NCBI RefSeq assembly: GCF_035989265.1 | Contig: NZ_JAYKZX010000003.1 | Coordinates: forward strand, 1,364,001 to 1,428,000 | Origin: Sphingobium sp. HWE2-09 | GTDB lineage: Bacteria; Pseudomonadota; Alphaproteobacteria; Sphingomonadales; Sphingomonadaceae | DNA: 64,000 nucleotides | Reading direction: 5' to 3' | In this document: positions 28,334-36,151 of the stretch, piece by piece | Numbering within the stretch: position 1 is the stretch's first letter | How the letters are laid out: every line of letters starts with the position of its first letter | The notes under the pieces: generated by a model | What the model was told of the DNA's origin: nothing | What the model saw: only the letters and a program-made list of their open reading frames with translations | The model's database searches: none | Translations under genes and position numbers: made by a program

Positions 28334-29686
28334 ATGGATACCCCCGTGACACAGCATGACGACCAGCCCACCCCGATGACCTTCACCGCCGCGCCCGCCC
28401 TGTCGGGCAGCGTGACCGTGCCGGGCGACAAAAGTATTTCCCACCGATCGCTGATGCTGTCGGCGCTGGCGATCGGCGAAAGCCGGGTCGAAGGGCTGCT
28501 GGAGGGCGAAGACGTGCTCGCCACCGCGGCTGCGATGCGGGTGATGGGCGCGCAGATCGAGCGCGATGCCGATGGCGTGTGGCATATTCATGGCGTGGGC
28601 GTGGGCGGGCTGCTCCAGCCCGAGACCGCGCTGGAGATGGGCAATAGCGGCACGTCGACGCGCCTGTTGATGGGGCTGCTCGCCAGCCATGACCTGACCG
28701 CGACCTTCGTGGGTGACGCATCGCTGAGCAAGCGGCCTATGGCGCGGGTCACCGATCCGCTGTCGCGCATGGGAGCGAGTTTCACGACCAGTCCGGGCGA
28801 TCGCCTGCCGCTGACGATGAGGGGCGCCTGCCCCGCCGTGCCGCTGGACTATCGCCTGCCGGTCGCATCGGCGCAGGTGAAGTCGGCGATCCTGCTGGCG
28901 GGCCTCAACACGCCGGGCATCACCCGCGTGGTCGAGCCGGTCCCGACCCGCGACCATAGCGAGCGGATGCTCAAGGGTTTCGGCGCGGATTTGAATGTCG
29001 AGACGCAAGCGGACGGCACGCGGATCATCACGCTGGTCGGCGAAGCGGAATTGCAGCCGCAGCAGATCGTGGTGCCGGGCGACCCCTCCTCCGCCGCCTT
29101 CCCGATGGTTGCGGCGCTGCTGGTGCCGGGATCGCGGGTGACGATCGCCAATGTCGGCCTGAACGCCACACGCGCGGGCCTGATCGACCTGCTGCGCGAG
29201 ATGGGCGGATCGATCGAGATCGTGAACGCCCGCGAAGTCGGCGGCGAGCCGGTGGGCGACCTGATCGTCACTGCGTCGGCGCTTAAGGGCGTGGAGCCAG
29301 ATCCCGCGCGTGCGCCCAGCATGATCGACGAATATCCGGTCGCCTTCATCGCCGCCGCCATGGCGCAGGGGCGCAGCGTGTTTCGCGGGCTGGACGAATT
29401 GCGGGTCAAGGAATCGGACCGGATCGCGACGATGGCGGCTGGGCTGCGGGCGATCGGCGTCAGCGTCGAAGAACTGGAGGATGGCATTATCATCGACGGC
29501 AGCGGCGGCGCGCCGTTGGCTGGCGGCGGGCCGATCGCGACCAAGCTGGACCATCGTATTGCGATGAGCTTCGCCGTCGCGGGCCTGGTGTCGAAAGGCG
29601 GCGTCACCATTGACGACATGCGCCCGGTGGCAACCAGTTTCCCCACCTTCGTGCCGCTGCTGCAACAATTGGGAGGAATCGCATGA
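28334..29686 (+). CDS. aroA: 3-phosphoshikimate 1-carboxyvinyltransferase (EPSP synthase), class II-like
   Basis: Transfers enolpyruvate from PEP to shikimate-3-phosphate, the glyphosate target; 450 residues from ATG 28334, with ATG 28376 (MTFTAAPALSGSVTVPGDKS) as alternative start. PGDKSISHRSLMLSALAIGE, LNTPGITRVVEPVPTRDHSE, VPGDPSSAAFPMVAALLVPG and APSMIDEYPVAF closely resemble the CP4-type class II enzyme. The PEP-pocket loop reads GNSGTSTRLLMG, so the alanine that makes CP4 glyphosate-tolerant is a glycine here. LRVKESDRIATMA is the C-terminal motif. It overlaps the next gene (ATGA). Confidence 0.95.
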   Translation: MDTPVTQHDDQPTPMTFTAAPALSGSVTVPGDKSISHRSLMLSALAIGESRVEGLLEGEDVLATAAAMRVMGAQIERDADGVWHIHGVGVGGLLQPETALEMGNSGTSTRLLMGLLASHDLTATFVGDASLSKRPMARVTDPLSRMGASFTTSPGDRLPLTMRGACPAVPLDYRLPVASAQVKSAILLAGLNTPGITRVVEPVPTRDHSERMLKGFGADLNVETQADGTRIITLVGEAELQPQQIVVPGDPSSAAFPMVAALLVPGSRVTIANVGLNATRAGLIDLLREMGGSIEIVNAREVGGEPVGDLIVTASALKGVEPDPARAPSMIDEYPVAFIAAAMAQGRSVFRGLDELRVKESDRIATMAAGLRAIGVSVEELEDGIIIDGSGGAPLAGGGPIATKLDHRIAMSFAVAGLVSKGGVTIDDMRPVATSFPTFVPLLQQLGGIA

Positions 29687-29946
29687 CGTTCGACGCCTTT
29701 GACTGGGATTGGGCGAACATCGTCGGCTTGATGGGCAGCGCGTTGATGGTCGTCGCCTATGCCTATAGCAATATGGCCAAGACCCTGAACTTCGTGATCT
29801 TCAACGCGATGAACCTGATCGGCGCGCTGCTGCTGATCTGGTCGCTGACCGTCCATTTCAATCTGGCGTCGATGGCGCTGGAGGTGGTGTGGGCCGCGAT
29901 CGCCCTGCTGGGTCTGGGCAATGCACTGAAAGGGAAGAAGCGATGA
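29683..29946 (+). CDS. CBU_0592-type small membrane protein
   Basis: An 87-residue integral membrane protein with about three hydrophobic segments (IVGLMGSALMVVAYAYSNM, FNAMNLIGALLLIWSLT, and LEVVWAAIALLGLGNAL). It matches the pattern of proteins annotated as CBU_0592 family; no function is established. It is sandwiched between aroA and cmk with four-base overlaps on both sides (ATGA), so the three are translated together. Confidence 0.8.
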   Translation: MTFDAFDWDWANIVGLMGSALMVVAYAYSNMAKTLNFVIFNAMNLIGALLLIWSLTVHFNLASMALEVVWAAIALLGLGNALKGKKR

Positions 29947-30578
29947 TCATCGCCGTGGACGGACCCGCCGCATCGGGCAAGGGCACTATCGCTAAGGCGC
30001 TGGGCCGCCATTACGGCCTGCCGGTGCTGGATACCGGGCTGCTCTATCGCGCGGTCGGCCTGTCCGTGCTGAAGGCGGGCGGCGACCCGGATGTGGAGGG
30101 CGATGCACTGACCGCCGTCGGGTTCGAGGACGCGATCCTGGCCGATCCGGCCCTGCGCAGCGAAGCGGTCGGCAGCCTGGCGTCGCGCGTGTCCGTGCAT
30201 CAGAGCGTGCGCGACGCGCTGGTCGCACGGCAGCGGGATTTCGCCACGCAGCCGGGGGGCGCGATCCTGGACGGGCGGGACATCGGCACGGTGATCGCGC
30301 CGGGTGCGGATGCCAAGATTTTCGTCACCGCCAGCGTCCATGTGCGCGCCCAGCGCCGGTATAAGGATGCGCTCAGCCATGGCGGTCACCCCGACATGGA
30401 CACGCTGATCGCCGACATCCAGGCGCGCGATACGCGCGACATGAGCCGGGACCATGCCCCGCTCAAGCAAGCCGATGGCGCGGACTTGCTAGATACCAGC
30501 GATTTGACTATAGACGCGGCCGTCCGGCAGGCTGTTGCGCTTGTGGACGCCCAGCTTGAAGGTCGCCGTAAAGGCTGA
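29943..30578 (+). CDS. cmk: Cytidylate kinase
   Basis: Phosphorylates CMP and dCMP with ATP; 211 residues. ATG 29943 starts MIIAVDGPAASGKGTIAKAL with the P-loop GPAASGKGT; LPVLDTGLLYRAV binds CMP and ILDGRDIGTVIAPGADAKIF is the family signature; the LID region is RRYKDA, and ARDTRDMSRDHAPLKQADGA closes the C-terminus. Order aroA-cmk-rpsA is widespread in proteobacteria. Confidence 0.97.
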   Translation: MIIAVDGPAASGKGTIAKALGRHYGLPVLDTGLLYRAVGLSVLKAGGDPDVEGDALTAVGFEDAILADPALRSEAVGSLASRVSVHQSVRDALVARQRDFATQPGGAILDGRDIGTVIAPGADAKIFVTASVHVRAQRRYKDALSHGGHPDMDTLIADIQARDTRDMSRDHAPLKQADGADLLDTSDLTIDAAVRQAVALVDAQLEGRRKG

Positions 30579-30583
30579 CCCGT

Positions 30584-30614
30584 CAAGGCGCGCGGTTGCT
30601 CCGGGCGCCCTTTT
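30584..30614 (+). terminator. Possible weak terminator after cmk
   Basis: AAGGCGC and GCGCCCTT can pair with one bulge around a roughly 13-nt loop, followed by TTTCGCTTTT. It lies just after the cmk stop and ahead of the rpsA leader. The stem is imperfect, so it may be partial or only a pause. Confidence 0.35.
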
Positions 30615-30747
30615 CGCTTTTCAAGGTAGCGCGTTCCCAAGCCCCTAACCCGCGGGATACGCGCAGGATATTCGGTTCTGGGCGTGCTTTGGCCAAAGAC
30701 CATCGGATACAACCGGTTGGCCAGCAATGACGAGTGAAGGACTACAC

Positions 30748-32460
30748 ATGGCCTCTACGGCATTCCCCACGCGCGACGATTTCGCCGCGCTTCTCAACGA
30801 TTCTCTCGGTGGTGAGGACGGCGGCTTTGAAGGCCGCGTCGTCAAGGGCACCGTTACCGCCATCGAAAACGACCTGGCCGTCATCGACGTAGGTTTGAAG
30901 TCGGAAGGCCGCGTGCCGCTGCGCGAATTCGCCGCGCCGGGCCAGAAGGCTGACCTCAAGGTCGGCGACGAAGTCGAAGTCTATGTCGACCGCGTCGAAA
31001 ACGCCCATGGCGAAGCCATGCTGTCGCGCGACCGCGCCCGCCGCGAAGCCGCCTGGGACAAGCTGGAAAGCGAGTTCACCGAGAGCGCCCGCGTCGAAGG
31101 CGTCATCTTCGGCCGCGTCAAGGGCGGCTTCACCGTCGACCTGGACGGCGCCGTGGCGTTCCTGCCCGGTTCGCAGGTCGATATCCGCCCGGTGCGCGAC
31201 GTCACCCCGCTGATGGACATCCCCCAGCCCTTCCAGATACTGAAGATGGATCGCCGTCGCGGCAACATAGTCGTGTCGCGTCGCGCCATCCTGGAAGAAA
31301 CGCGCGCCGAACAGCGCAGCGGCCTCATCCAGACGCTGGCCGAAGGTCAGATCATCGAAGGCGTCGTCAAGAACATCACCGACTATGGTGCGTTCGTCGA
31401 CCTGGGCGGCATCGATGGCCTGCTGCACGTCACCGACCTGTCGTACAAGCGCATCAACCACCCCAATGAGATGATCAACATCGGCGACACCGTTCGCGTG
31501 CAGATCATCCGCATCAACCGCGACACGCAGCGCATCTCGCTCGGCATGAAGCAGCTGGAAAGCGATCCCTGGGAAGGTGCGAGCGCCAAGTACCCGATCG
31601 GCGCCAAGCTGTCGGGCCGCGTCACCAACATCACTGAATATGGTGCGTTCGTCGAACTGGAAGCCGGCATCGAAGGCCTGGTCCATGTCAGCGAAATGTC
31701 CTGGACCAAGAAGAACGTCCACCCCGGCAAGATCGTATCGACCAGCCAGGAAGTCGAAGTTCTGGTTCTGGAAGTCGATCCCGAAAAGCGCCGCATTTCG
31801 CTGGGCCTCAAGCAGGCCCAGTCGAACCCCTGGGACAGCTTTGCCGAGCGTCACCCGATCGGTTCGACCGTCGAAGGCGAAGTCAAAAATGCGACCGAGT
31901 TCGGCCTGTTCATCGGCCTGGACGGCGACGTCGACGGCATGGTCCACATGTCCGACATCGCGTGGGGTATTTCGGGCGAAGACGCGCTGGCGCTGCATCG
32001 CAAGGGTGAGGCCGTTCAGGCCGTCGTTCTCGACATCGACGTCGAGAAGGAGCGCATTAGCCTTGGCATGAAGCAGCTTGAGCGTGGCGGCCCGGCTGCT
32101 GGCGGCACCGCTGCCGCATCGGCTGGCCTCAACAAGAACGCGATCGTCACCGTGACCGTCCTTGAAGTTCGCGACGGCGGCCTGGAAGTCCAGGCTGGCG
32201 AAGACGGCGCGGCCGGCTTCATCAAGCGCAGCGACCTGGGTCGCGACCGCGACGAGCAGCGTTCGGAACGCTTCCAGATCGGCCAGAAGTTCGACGCGAT
32301 GGTCACCGGTTTCGACCGCGCCAAGAAGCCGACCTTCTCGGTCAAGGCGATGCAGATCGCCGAAGAGAAGCAGGCCGTGGCGCAGTATGGTTCGTCCGAC
32401 AGCGGCGCGTCGCTGGGCGACATCCTGGGCGAAGCGCTCAAGGCCAAGACCGACAGCTGA
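30748..32460 (+). CDS. rpsA: 30S ribosomal protein S1
   Basis: Binds mRNA at the ribosome platform; 570 residues. ATG 30748 (MASTAFPTRDDFAALLNDSL) has GAAGGA 6-9 bases upstream. Six S1 (OB-fold) repeats are visible: domains 1-2 begin at VVKGTVTAIENDLAVIDVGL and VEGVIFGRVKGGFTVDLDGA, and domains 3-6 repeat the VKNITDYGAFVDLGGIDGLL pattern, including RISLGMKQLESDPWEGASAK. The leader of about 170 bp after cmk may hold its own promoter. A strong terminator follows at 32486. Confidence 0.98.
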   Translation: MASTAFPTRDDFAALLNDSLGGEDGGFEGRVVKGTVTAIENDLAVIDVGLKSEGRVPLREFAAPGQKADLKVGDEVEVYVDRVENAHGEAMLSRDRARREAAWDKLESEFTESARVEGVIFGRVKGGFTVDLDGAVAFLPGSQVDIRPVRDVTPLMDIPQPFQILKMDRRRGNIVVSRRAILEETRAEQRSGLIQTLAEGQIIEGVVKNITDYGAFVDLGGIDGLLHVTDLSYKRINHPNEMINIGDTVRVQIIRINRDTQRISLGMKQLESDPWEGASAKYPIGAKLSGRVTNITEYGAFVELEAGIEGLVHVSEMSWTKKNVHPGKIVSTSQEVEVLVLEVDPEKRRISLGLKQAQSNPWDSFAERHPIGSTVEGEVKNATEFGLFIGLDGDVDGMVHMSDIAWGISGEDALALHRKGEAVQAVVLDIDVEKERISLGMKQLERGGPAAGGTAAASAGLNKNAIVTVTVLEVRDGGLEVQAGEDGAAGFIKRSDLGRDRDEQRSERFQIGQKFDAMVTGFDRAKKPTFSVKAMQIAEEKQAVAQYGSSDSGASLGDILGEALKAKTDS

Positions 32461-32485
32461 GCCATTCGCTCTGCCGAAAAATGGA

Positions 32486-32521
32486 AAGCCCGCCGGACCT
32501 CTCGTCCGGCGGGCTTTTTCT
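32486..32521 (+). terminator. Rho-independent terminator of rpsA
   Basis: AAGCCCGCCGGAC and GTCCGGCGGGCTT form a perfect 13-bp stem with a 5-nt loop (CTCTC), followed by TTTTC. It begins 26 bp after the rpsA stop. Confidence 0.96.
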
Positions 32522-32639
32522 TGGTCTTTTTTCCTTCGTCCTTTTGCAAACGTAACGATCTTTATGTTGCCTGATTGTCAACGCCTTGCGGACGTTCTAT
32601 GCAAGCTGTGCGGCACGGCAGAGGGGCGCTGGAGAACCA

Positions 32640-32924
32640 ATGATCCGTTCGGAACTGATCCAGAAACTGGCCGACGAAAATCCGGGGCTTAGCCTGCCGG
32701 AAGTCGAGAAGATCGTCGATCTTTTCTTCAGGGAAATCGTCGACCGACTGTCCACCGGTGGCCGTGTGGAATTGCGTGGGTTCGGCGCCTTTACCACCCG
32801 CGCCCGCGACGCGCGCACCGGGCGCAACCCGCGCACCGGCGAACAGGTGCCGGTATCCGCCAAGCGCGTGCCCTATTTCAAGCCGGGCAAGGAAATGCGC
32901 GAACGGTTGAACGGCAAGGACTAA
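32640..32924 (+). CDS. ihfB: Integration host factor subunit beta
   Basis: The beta half of the DNA-bending IHF heterodimer; 94 residues. ATG 32640 ([20 protein letters not shown]) has GGAG eight bases upstream; the open frame starts earlier but is not family-like. The DNA-binding signature is [20 protein letters not shown] followed by NPRTGEQV, and the terminal [15 protein letters not shown] is typical. Its position after rpsA is conserved in proteobacteria. Confidence 0.95.
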   Translation: MIRSELIQKLADENPGLSLPEVEKIVDLFFREIVDRLSTGGRVELRGFGAFTTRARDARTGRNPRTGEQVPVSAKRVPYFKPGKEMRERLNGKD

Positions 32925-33018
32925 GCTTCCAACATTTGCGTTTGGAAGACGGGGCGTTGCGAACGATCTTGACCTGCGGCGCGCCAGCCGTCAGGGAAAC
33001 GCGGCCCCTATGTTTCGG

Positions 33019-33104
33019 GCGGACGTGGCGAAATCGGTAGACGCAGCGGACTTAAAATCCGCCTTCCCCTGGAAATGCGGGTTCAAGTCCCGCCGTCCGC
33101 ACCA
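33019..33104 (+). tRNA. tRNA-Leu (TAA)
   Basis: 86 nt with encoded CCA and a long variable arm, as expected for a class II tRNA. GCGGACG pairs with CGTCCGC in the acceptor stem, GGTTCAAGTCCCG forms the T arm, and GCGGA-CTTAAAA-TCCGC gives anticodon TAA. Confidence 0.96.
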
Positions 33105-33171
33105 TGGCGACAAGCAAGGTTTTTTCTGCCAAGAGACTGGATATTGCGACCGGTTGCCGCAATGATGCAGC

Positions 33172-34956
33172 ATGGCCGGTGCATTTGATCCCAATAGTTT
33201 CAGCGACTCCCTCGTCATCTTGGGCGCGGCGGGACTCGTCATTCCCGGGTTCGCCCGGTTTCGGATCAGTCCGGTCATCGGCTTCATCCTGGTAGGTCTG
33301 GCCGTCGGCCCGGCGGGGCTGGGATCGCTGGTTAGTCAATATCCCTGGCTTTACCATGTCACCATATCGGACAGCGCCGCGATCGAGCCGTTCGCCGAAC
33401 TGGGCGTCATCCTGCTGCTGTTCTCTATCGGGCTGGAATTGAGTTTCCGCCGATTGTGGACCATGCGTGCGCAGGTGTTCGGAGTCGGTGCGACCGAATT
33501 GATCGGCGGCGCGCTGTTGATCGCGGCGGGGCTGTATCTGCTGGGGCAGCCGACGGCAGGCGCGATCGGCCTGGGTCTGGCGCTGGCCTTGTCCTCCACC
33601 GCCGTGGTGTTGCCGATGGTCGGCACGCAGAGCGCGGTCGGGCGTGCCGCATTTTCCATGCTGTTGTTCGAGGATCTGGCGCTGGTGCCGATCATCTTCA
33701 TGCTGGGCGCGCTGGCTCCGTCCGTCGCCGCGAGTCCCGATGGCGCGTGGAATGCGATGGCCGCCACCTTGTTGAAGGGCGGCATCACCATTGCGGTGAT
33801 GCTGGTGCTGGGGCGGCTGGTGCTGCCCCATGTGTTCAGCCAGGCGGCGCGGACCAAAAGCCCGGAGGTGTTCCTGGCCGCCAGCCTGCTGGTTGTGATC
33901 GTGTCCAGCCTGGCGACGTCGATCGCGGGCCTGTCGCCCATCGTCGGCGCGCTGCTGGCGGGGCTGCTGATCGCCGAAACCGACTATCATAGCGAAGTCG
34001 AGGTGATGACCGCGCCGTTCAAAGGGCTGGCGCTGGGCGTATTCCTGATCACCGTGGGCATGAGTTTGGACATCCGCGTCATTCTGGCCAACTGGCCGAG
34101 CCTGTTGATGGCGGTGGTCGGCGTGGTGCTGGCCAAGACGCTGGTGACCGGGGCGCTGCTGTATTTTTCCGGCGCGCGCAAGGGCGTGGCGCTGGAGGTC
34201 GGGGTGCTGATGTCCAGCCCATCGGAAACGACGCTGATCGTGTTGTCGGCGGCCGCGGCTGCGCAACTGATCCTGCCATCGACCGCCGCCTTCTGGCAGA
34301 TCGTCACCGCCATCGGCCTTACCATCACGCCGCTGCTGGCGCGGGTCGGCCATGATATCGCGCGGCGGCTGGAAACGGCGCTGGGCGAGGAGACGATCGA
34401 GGCGACCGAAGAGCATACGGAAGCGGCGGCGGTCGTCATCGGCTTCGGCCGGGTGGGCCGCATGGTGTGCGACCTGCTCAAGACCCACAAGCAGCGTTTC
34501 GTCGTGGTCGAATCGGACCCCGATGTCGTCGCGGAGGCGCGGCGGCTGGGCTATCCGATCCTGTTTGGCGATGTGGCGCGGGCGGAGATGCTGGACCGGT
34601 TGCGGCTGGGCCATGCCCGGGCGCTGATTCTGACGATGGACGATCCGGTGCTGTCGGTGCGGGTGACCAAGCGGGTGCGCGGCTGGGTGCCCGACCTGCC
34701 GATCATCGCGCGTGCACGCGACGCCGATCATGCGGCGCAGCTCTACAAGGCGGGGGCCAGCGATGCGGTGCCGGAAACGCTGGAAAGTTCGCTGCAACTG
34801 GCGGAGACGGCGCTGGTCGACCTGGGCGTTGCGATGGGGCCGGTGATCGCGTCGATCCACCAGACCCGCGAGGATCTGCGCGTCGGGATCAAGGAAGCGG
34901 CGCAGATGGAGACGGCGCCCAAGTTGCGGCGGTTGCGGGCGGATGAGGTGCCGTGA
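33172..34956 (+). CDS. CPA2-type monovalent cation:proton antiporter with RCK domain
   Basis: A 594-residue antiporter of the KefB/KefC/YbaL group. The first about 385 residues are roughly 12 membrane helices (FILVGLAVGPAGLGSLVSQY; FAELGVILLLFSIGLELSFR; ALALSSTAVVLPMVG; LLFEDLALVPIIFMLGALAP; VIVSSLATSIAGLSPIVGAL), in which FEDLALVP holds the family Asp. Residues about 410-530 form a TrkA-N/RCK domain with GFGRVGRMV (GxGxxG) and VVESDPDVVAEARR. The C-terminal about 50 residues are linker-like. It probably moves K+ or Na+ against H+, gated by a ligand or glutathione adduct as in Kef, but this is inferred. Confidence 0.9.
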   Translation: MAGAFDPNSFSDSLVILGAAGLVIPGFARFRISPVIGFILVGLAVGPAGLGSLVSQYPWLYHVTISDSAAIEPFAELGVILLLFSIGLELSFRRLWTMRAQVFGVGATELIGGALLIAAGLYLLGQPTAGAIGLGLALALSSTAVVLPMVGTQSAVGRAAFSMLLFEDLALVPIIFMLGALAPSVAASPDGAWNAMAATLLKGGITIAVMLVLGRLVLPHVFSQAARTKSPEVFLAASLLVVIVSSLATSIAGLSPIVGALLAGLLIAETDYHSEVEVMTAPFKGLALGVFLITVGMSLDIRVILANWPSLLMAVVGVVLAKTLVTGALLYFSGARKGVALEVGVLMSSPSETTLIVLSAAAAAQLILPSTAAFWQIVTAIGLTITPLLARVGHDIARRLETALGEETIEATEEHTEAAAVVIGFGRVGRMVCDLLKTHKQRFVVVESDPDVVAEARRLGYPILFGDVARAEMLDRLRLGHARALILTMDDPVLSVRVTKRVRGWVPDLPIIARARDADHAAQLYKAGASDAVPETLESSLQLAETALVDLGVAMGPVIASIHQTREDLRVGIKEAAQMETAPKLRRLRADEVP

Positions 34957-35010
34957 GGCTTTAGGGGGGATGGTGTTGCCGCGCGGGTGGTGCATCAGTT
35001 CGGGCGGTGG

Positions 35011-35038
35011 GACTGGGTTCCCGCCTGCGCGGGAACAC
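35011..35038. repeat. Half-unit of palindromic repeat family B
   Basis: GACTGGGTTCCCGCCTGCGC followed by GGGAACAC forms a hairpin (GTTCCCGC/GCGGGAAC) and matches the right half of the element at 57541-57606 with one change. It lies between the antiporter and the glsA 3' end and could act as a 3' stabilising or terminating structure. Confidence 0.7.
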
Positions 35039-35069
35039 GGCGTGATTTAATTACTCACGCGCCGCGCCG

Positions 35070-36014
35070 CTAATCCCCCTCCTCCGGCGGACTGAAGACG
35101 GACCAGCCGGTGCGGCGGGCCAGTATTTCCAGCGCCTGGGTGCCGAGGCAGCTATTGCCATTGTCGTTCAGGCCCGGCGACCAGACTGCGATCGAGGCGC
35201 GACCGGGGACGATGGCGAGGATGCCTCCGCCGACTCCGGACTTGCCAGGGATACCGACGCGGAAAGCGAAGTCGCCCGAGGCGTCATAATGGCCGCAGGT
35301 CAGCATCAGGGCGTTGATGCGGCGGGCGCGGTTGGGGGATACCACCCTGCCCCCGTCGGGATGGCGGCCGTCCAGCATCAGGTAGCGACCTGCGAGCGCG
35401 AGTTGGCGGCAACTCATTTCGATCGCGCATTGATGGATATAGTTGCCCAGCACCAGATCGACCGGGTGCCGGACATTGTCGAAGGCGCGCATATAGTTGG
35501 CGAGCGCCATGTTGCGATAGCCGGTGGCGGTTTCGGACGCGGCGACATCTTCATTGATGGCGATATTGTCGTCACCGGCCAGATAGCGGACGAAGCGCAG
35601 CATTTCGCCGATGGCGACGCGCGGCTGATGCCCGCCCAGATTGACGTCGGCCACCACGATCGCGCCGGCGTTGATGAAGGGATTGCGCGGGATGCCCTCC
35701 TCCCGCTCCAACTGGACGATGGAGTTGAAGGCGTTGCCGGACGGTTCGCGCCCGACCCGTTCCCACAGCTGGTCTCCGACCTTGCCCAGGGCGAGAGTGA
35801 GCGCGAAGACCTTCGACACGGACTGGATCGAAAATGCGGTGTCGGCGTCGCCGCCGGTCAGGAGGCGGCCGTCGGCTGTCGCGATGGCGATGCCGAATTG
35901 CGCCGGATCGATCTTCGCCAGTTCGGGAATGTAGCTGGCGACGGTGCCGCGATGATCGGCGGTCGCCATTTGGGCAACAATGTCGTCTATGATCGATGGC
36001 AGGTCAGGCGACAT
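35070..36014 (-). CDS. glsA: Glutaminase A
   Basis: Hydrolyses glutamine to glutamate and ammonia; 314 residues, with the serine-beta-lactamase-like fold. The nucleophile motif SxxK is [20 protein letters not shown] (Ser-Val-Ser-Lys at about 64-67), followed by [15 protein letters not shown] and [40 protein letters not shown] and [10 protein letters not shown] near the end are family signatures. AAGGGG lies just upstream of ATG 36014, inside the 28-bp repeat that precedes it. Downstream of alaS on the same strand, gap 137 bp. Confidence 0.95.
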   Translation of the reverse strand: MSPDLPSIIDDIVAQMATADHRGTVASYIPELAKIDPAQFGIAIATADGRLLTGGDADTAFSIQSVSKVFALTLALGKVGDQLWERVGREPSGNAFNSIVQLEREEGIPRNPFINAGAIVVADVNLGGHQPRVAIGEMLRFVRYLAGDDNIAINEDVAASETATGYRNMALANYMRAFDNVRHPVDLVLGNYIHQCAIEMSCRQLALAGRYLMLDGRHPDGGRVVSPNRARRINALMLTCGHYDASGDFAFRVGIPGKSGVGGGILAIVPGRASIAVWSPGLNDNGNSCLGTQALEILARRTGWSVFSPPEEGD

Positions 36015-36021
36015 GGCGACC

Positions 36022-36049
36022 CCTTAACTTCGCATATTTCCCGCAAATT
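36022..36049 (-). repeat. 28-bp repeated sequence, copy 2, in the glsA leader
   Basis: On the minus strand AATTTGCGGGAAAT-ATGCGAAGTTAAGG runs into AAGGGGTCGCC and the glsA ATG. About two mismatches from 11699-11726. In this position it spans the glsA ribosome-binding site. Confidence 0.6.
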
Positions 36050-36151
36050 CTGACATTAAATGTCCTATTGCCGTCATATTCGAACGCCGACCCCGATGCG
36101 GACGCGCCATTATAGCGGTGCGCATCGGGATAGGACAGGCAGATGGGCTGG

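Noticed and set aside
34957..35069. Terminator for the antiporter or glsA
   Set aside because: The hairpin is a dispersed palindrome with no T-run, so it was listed as a repeat.
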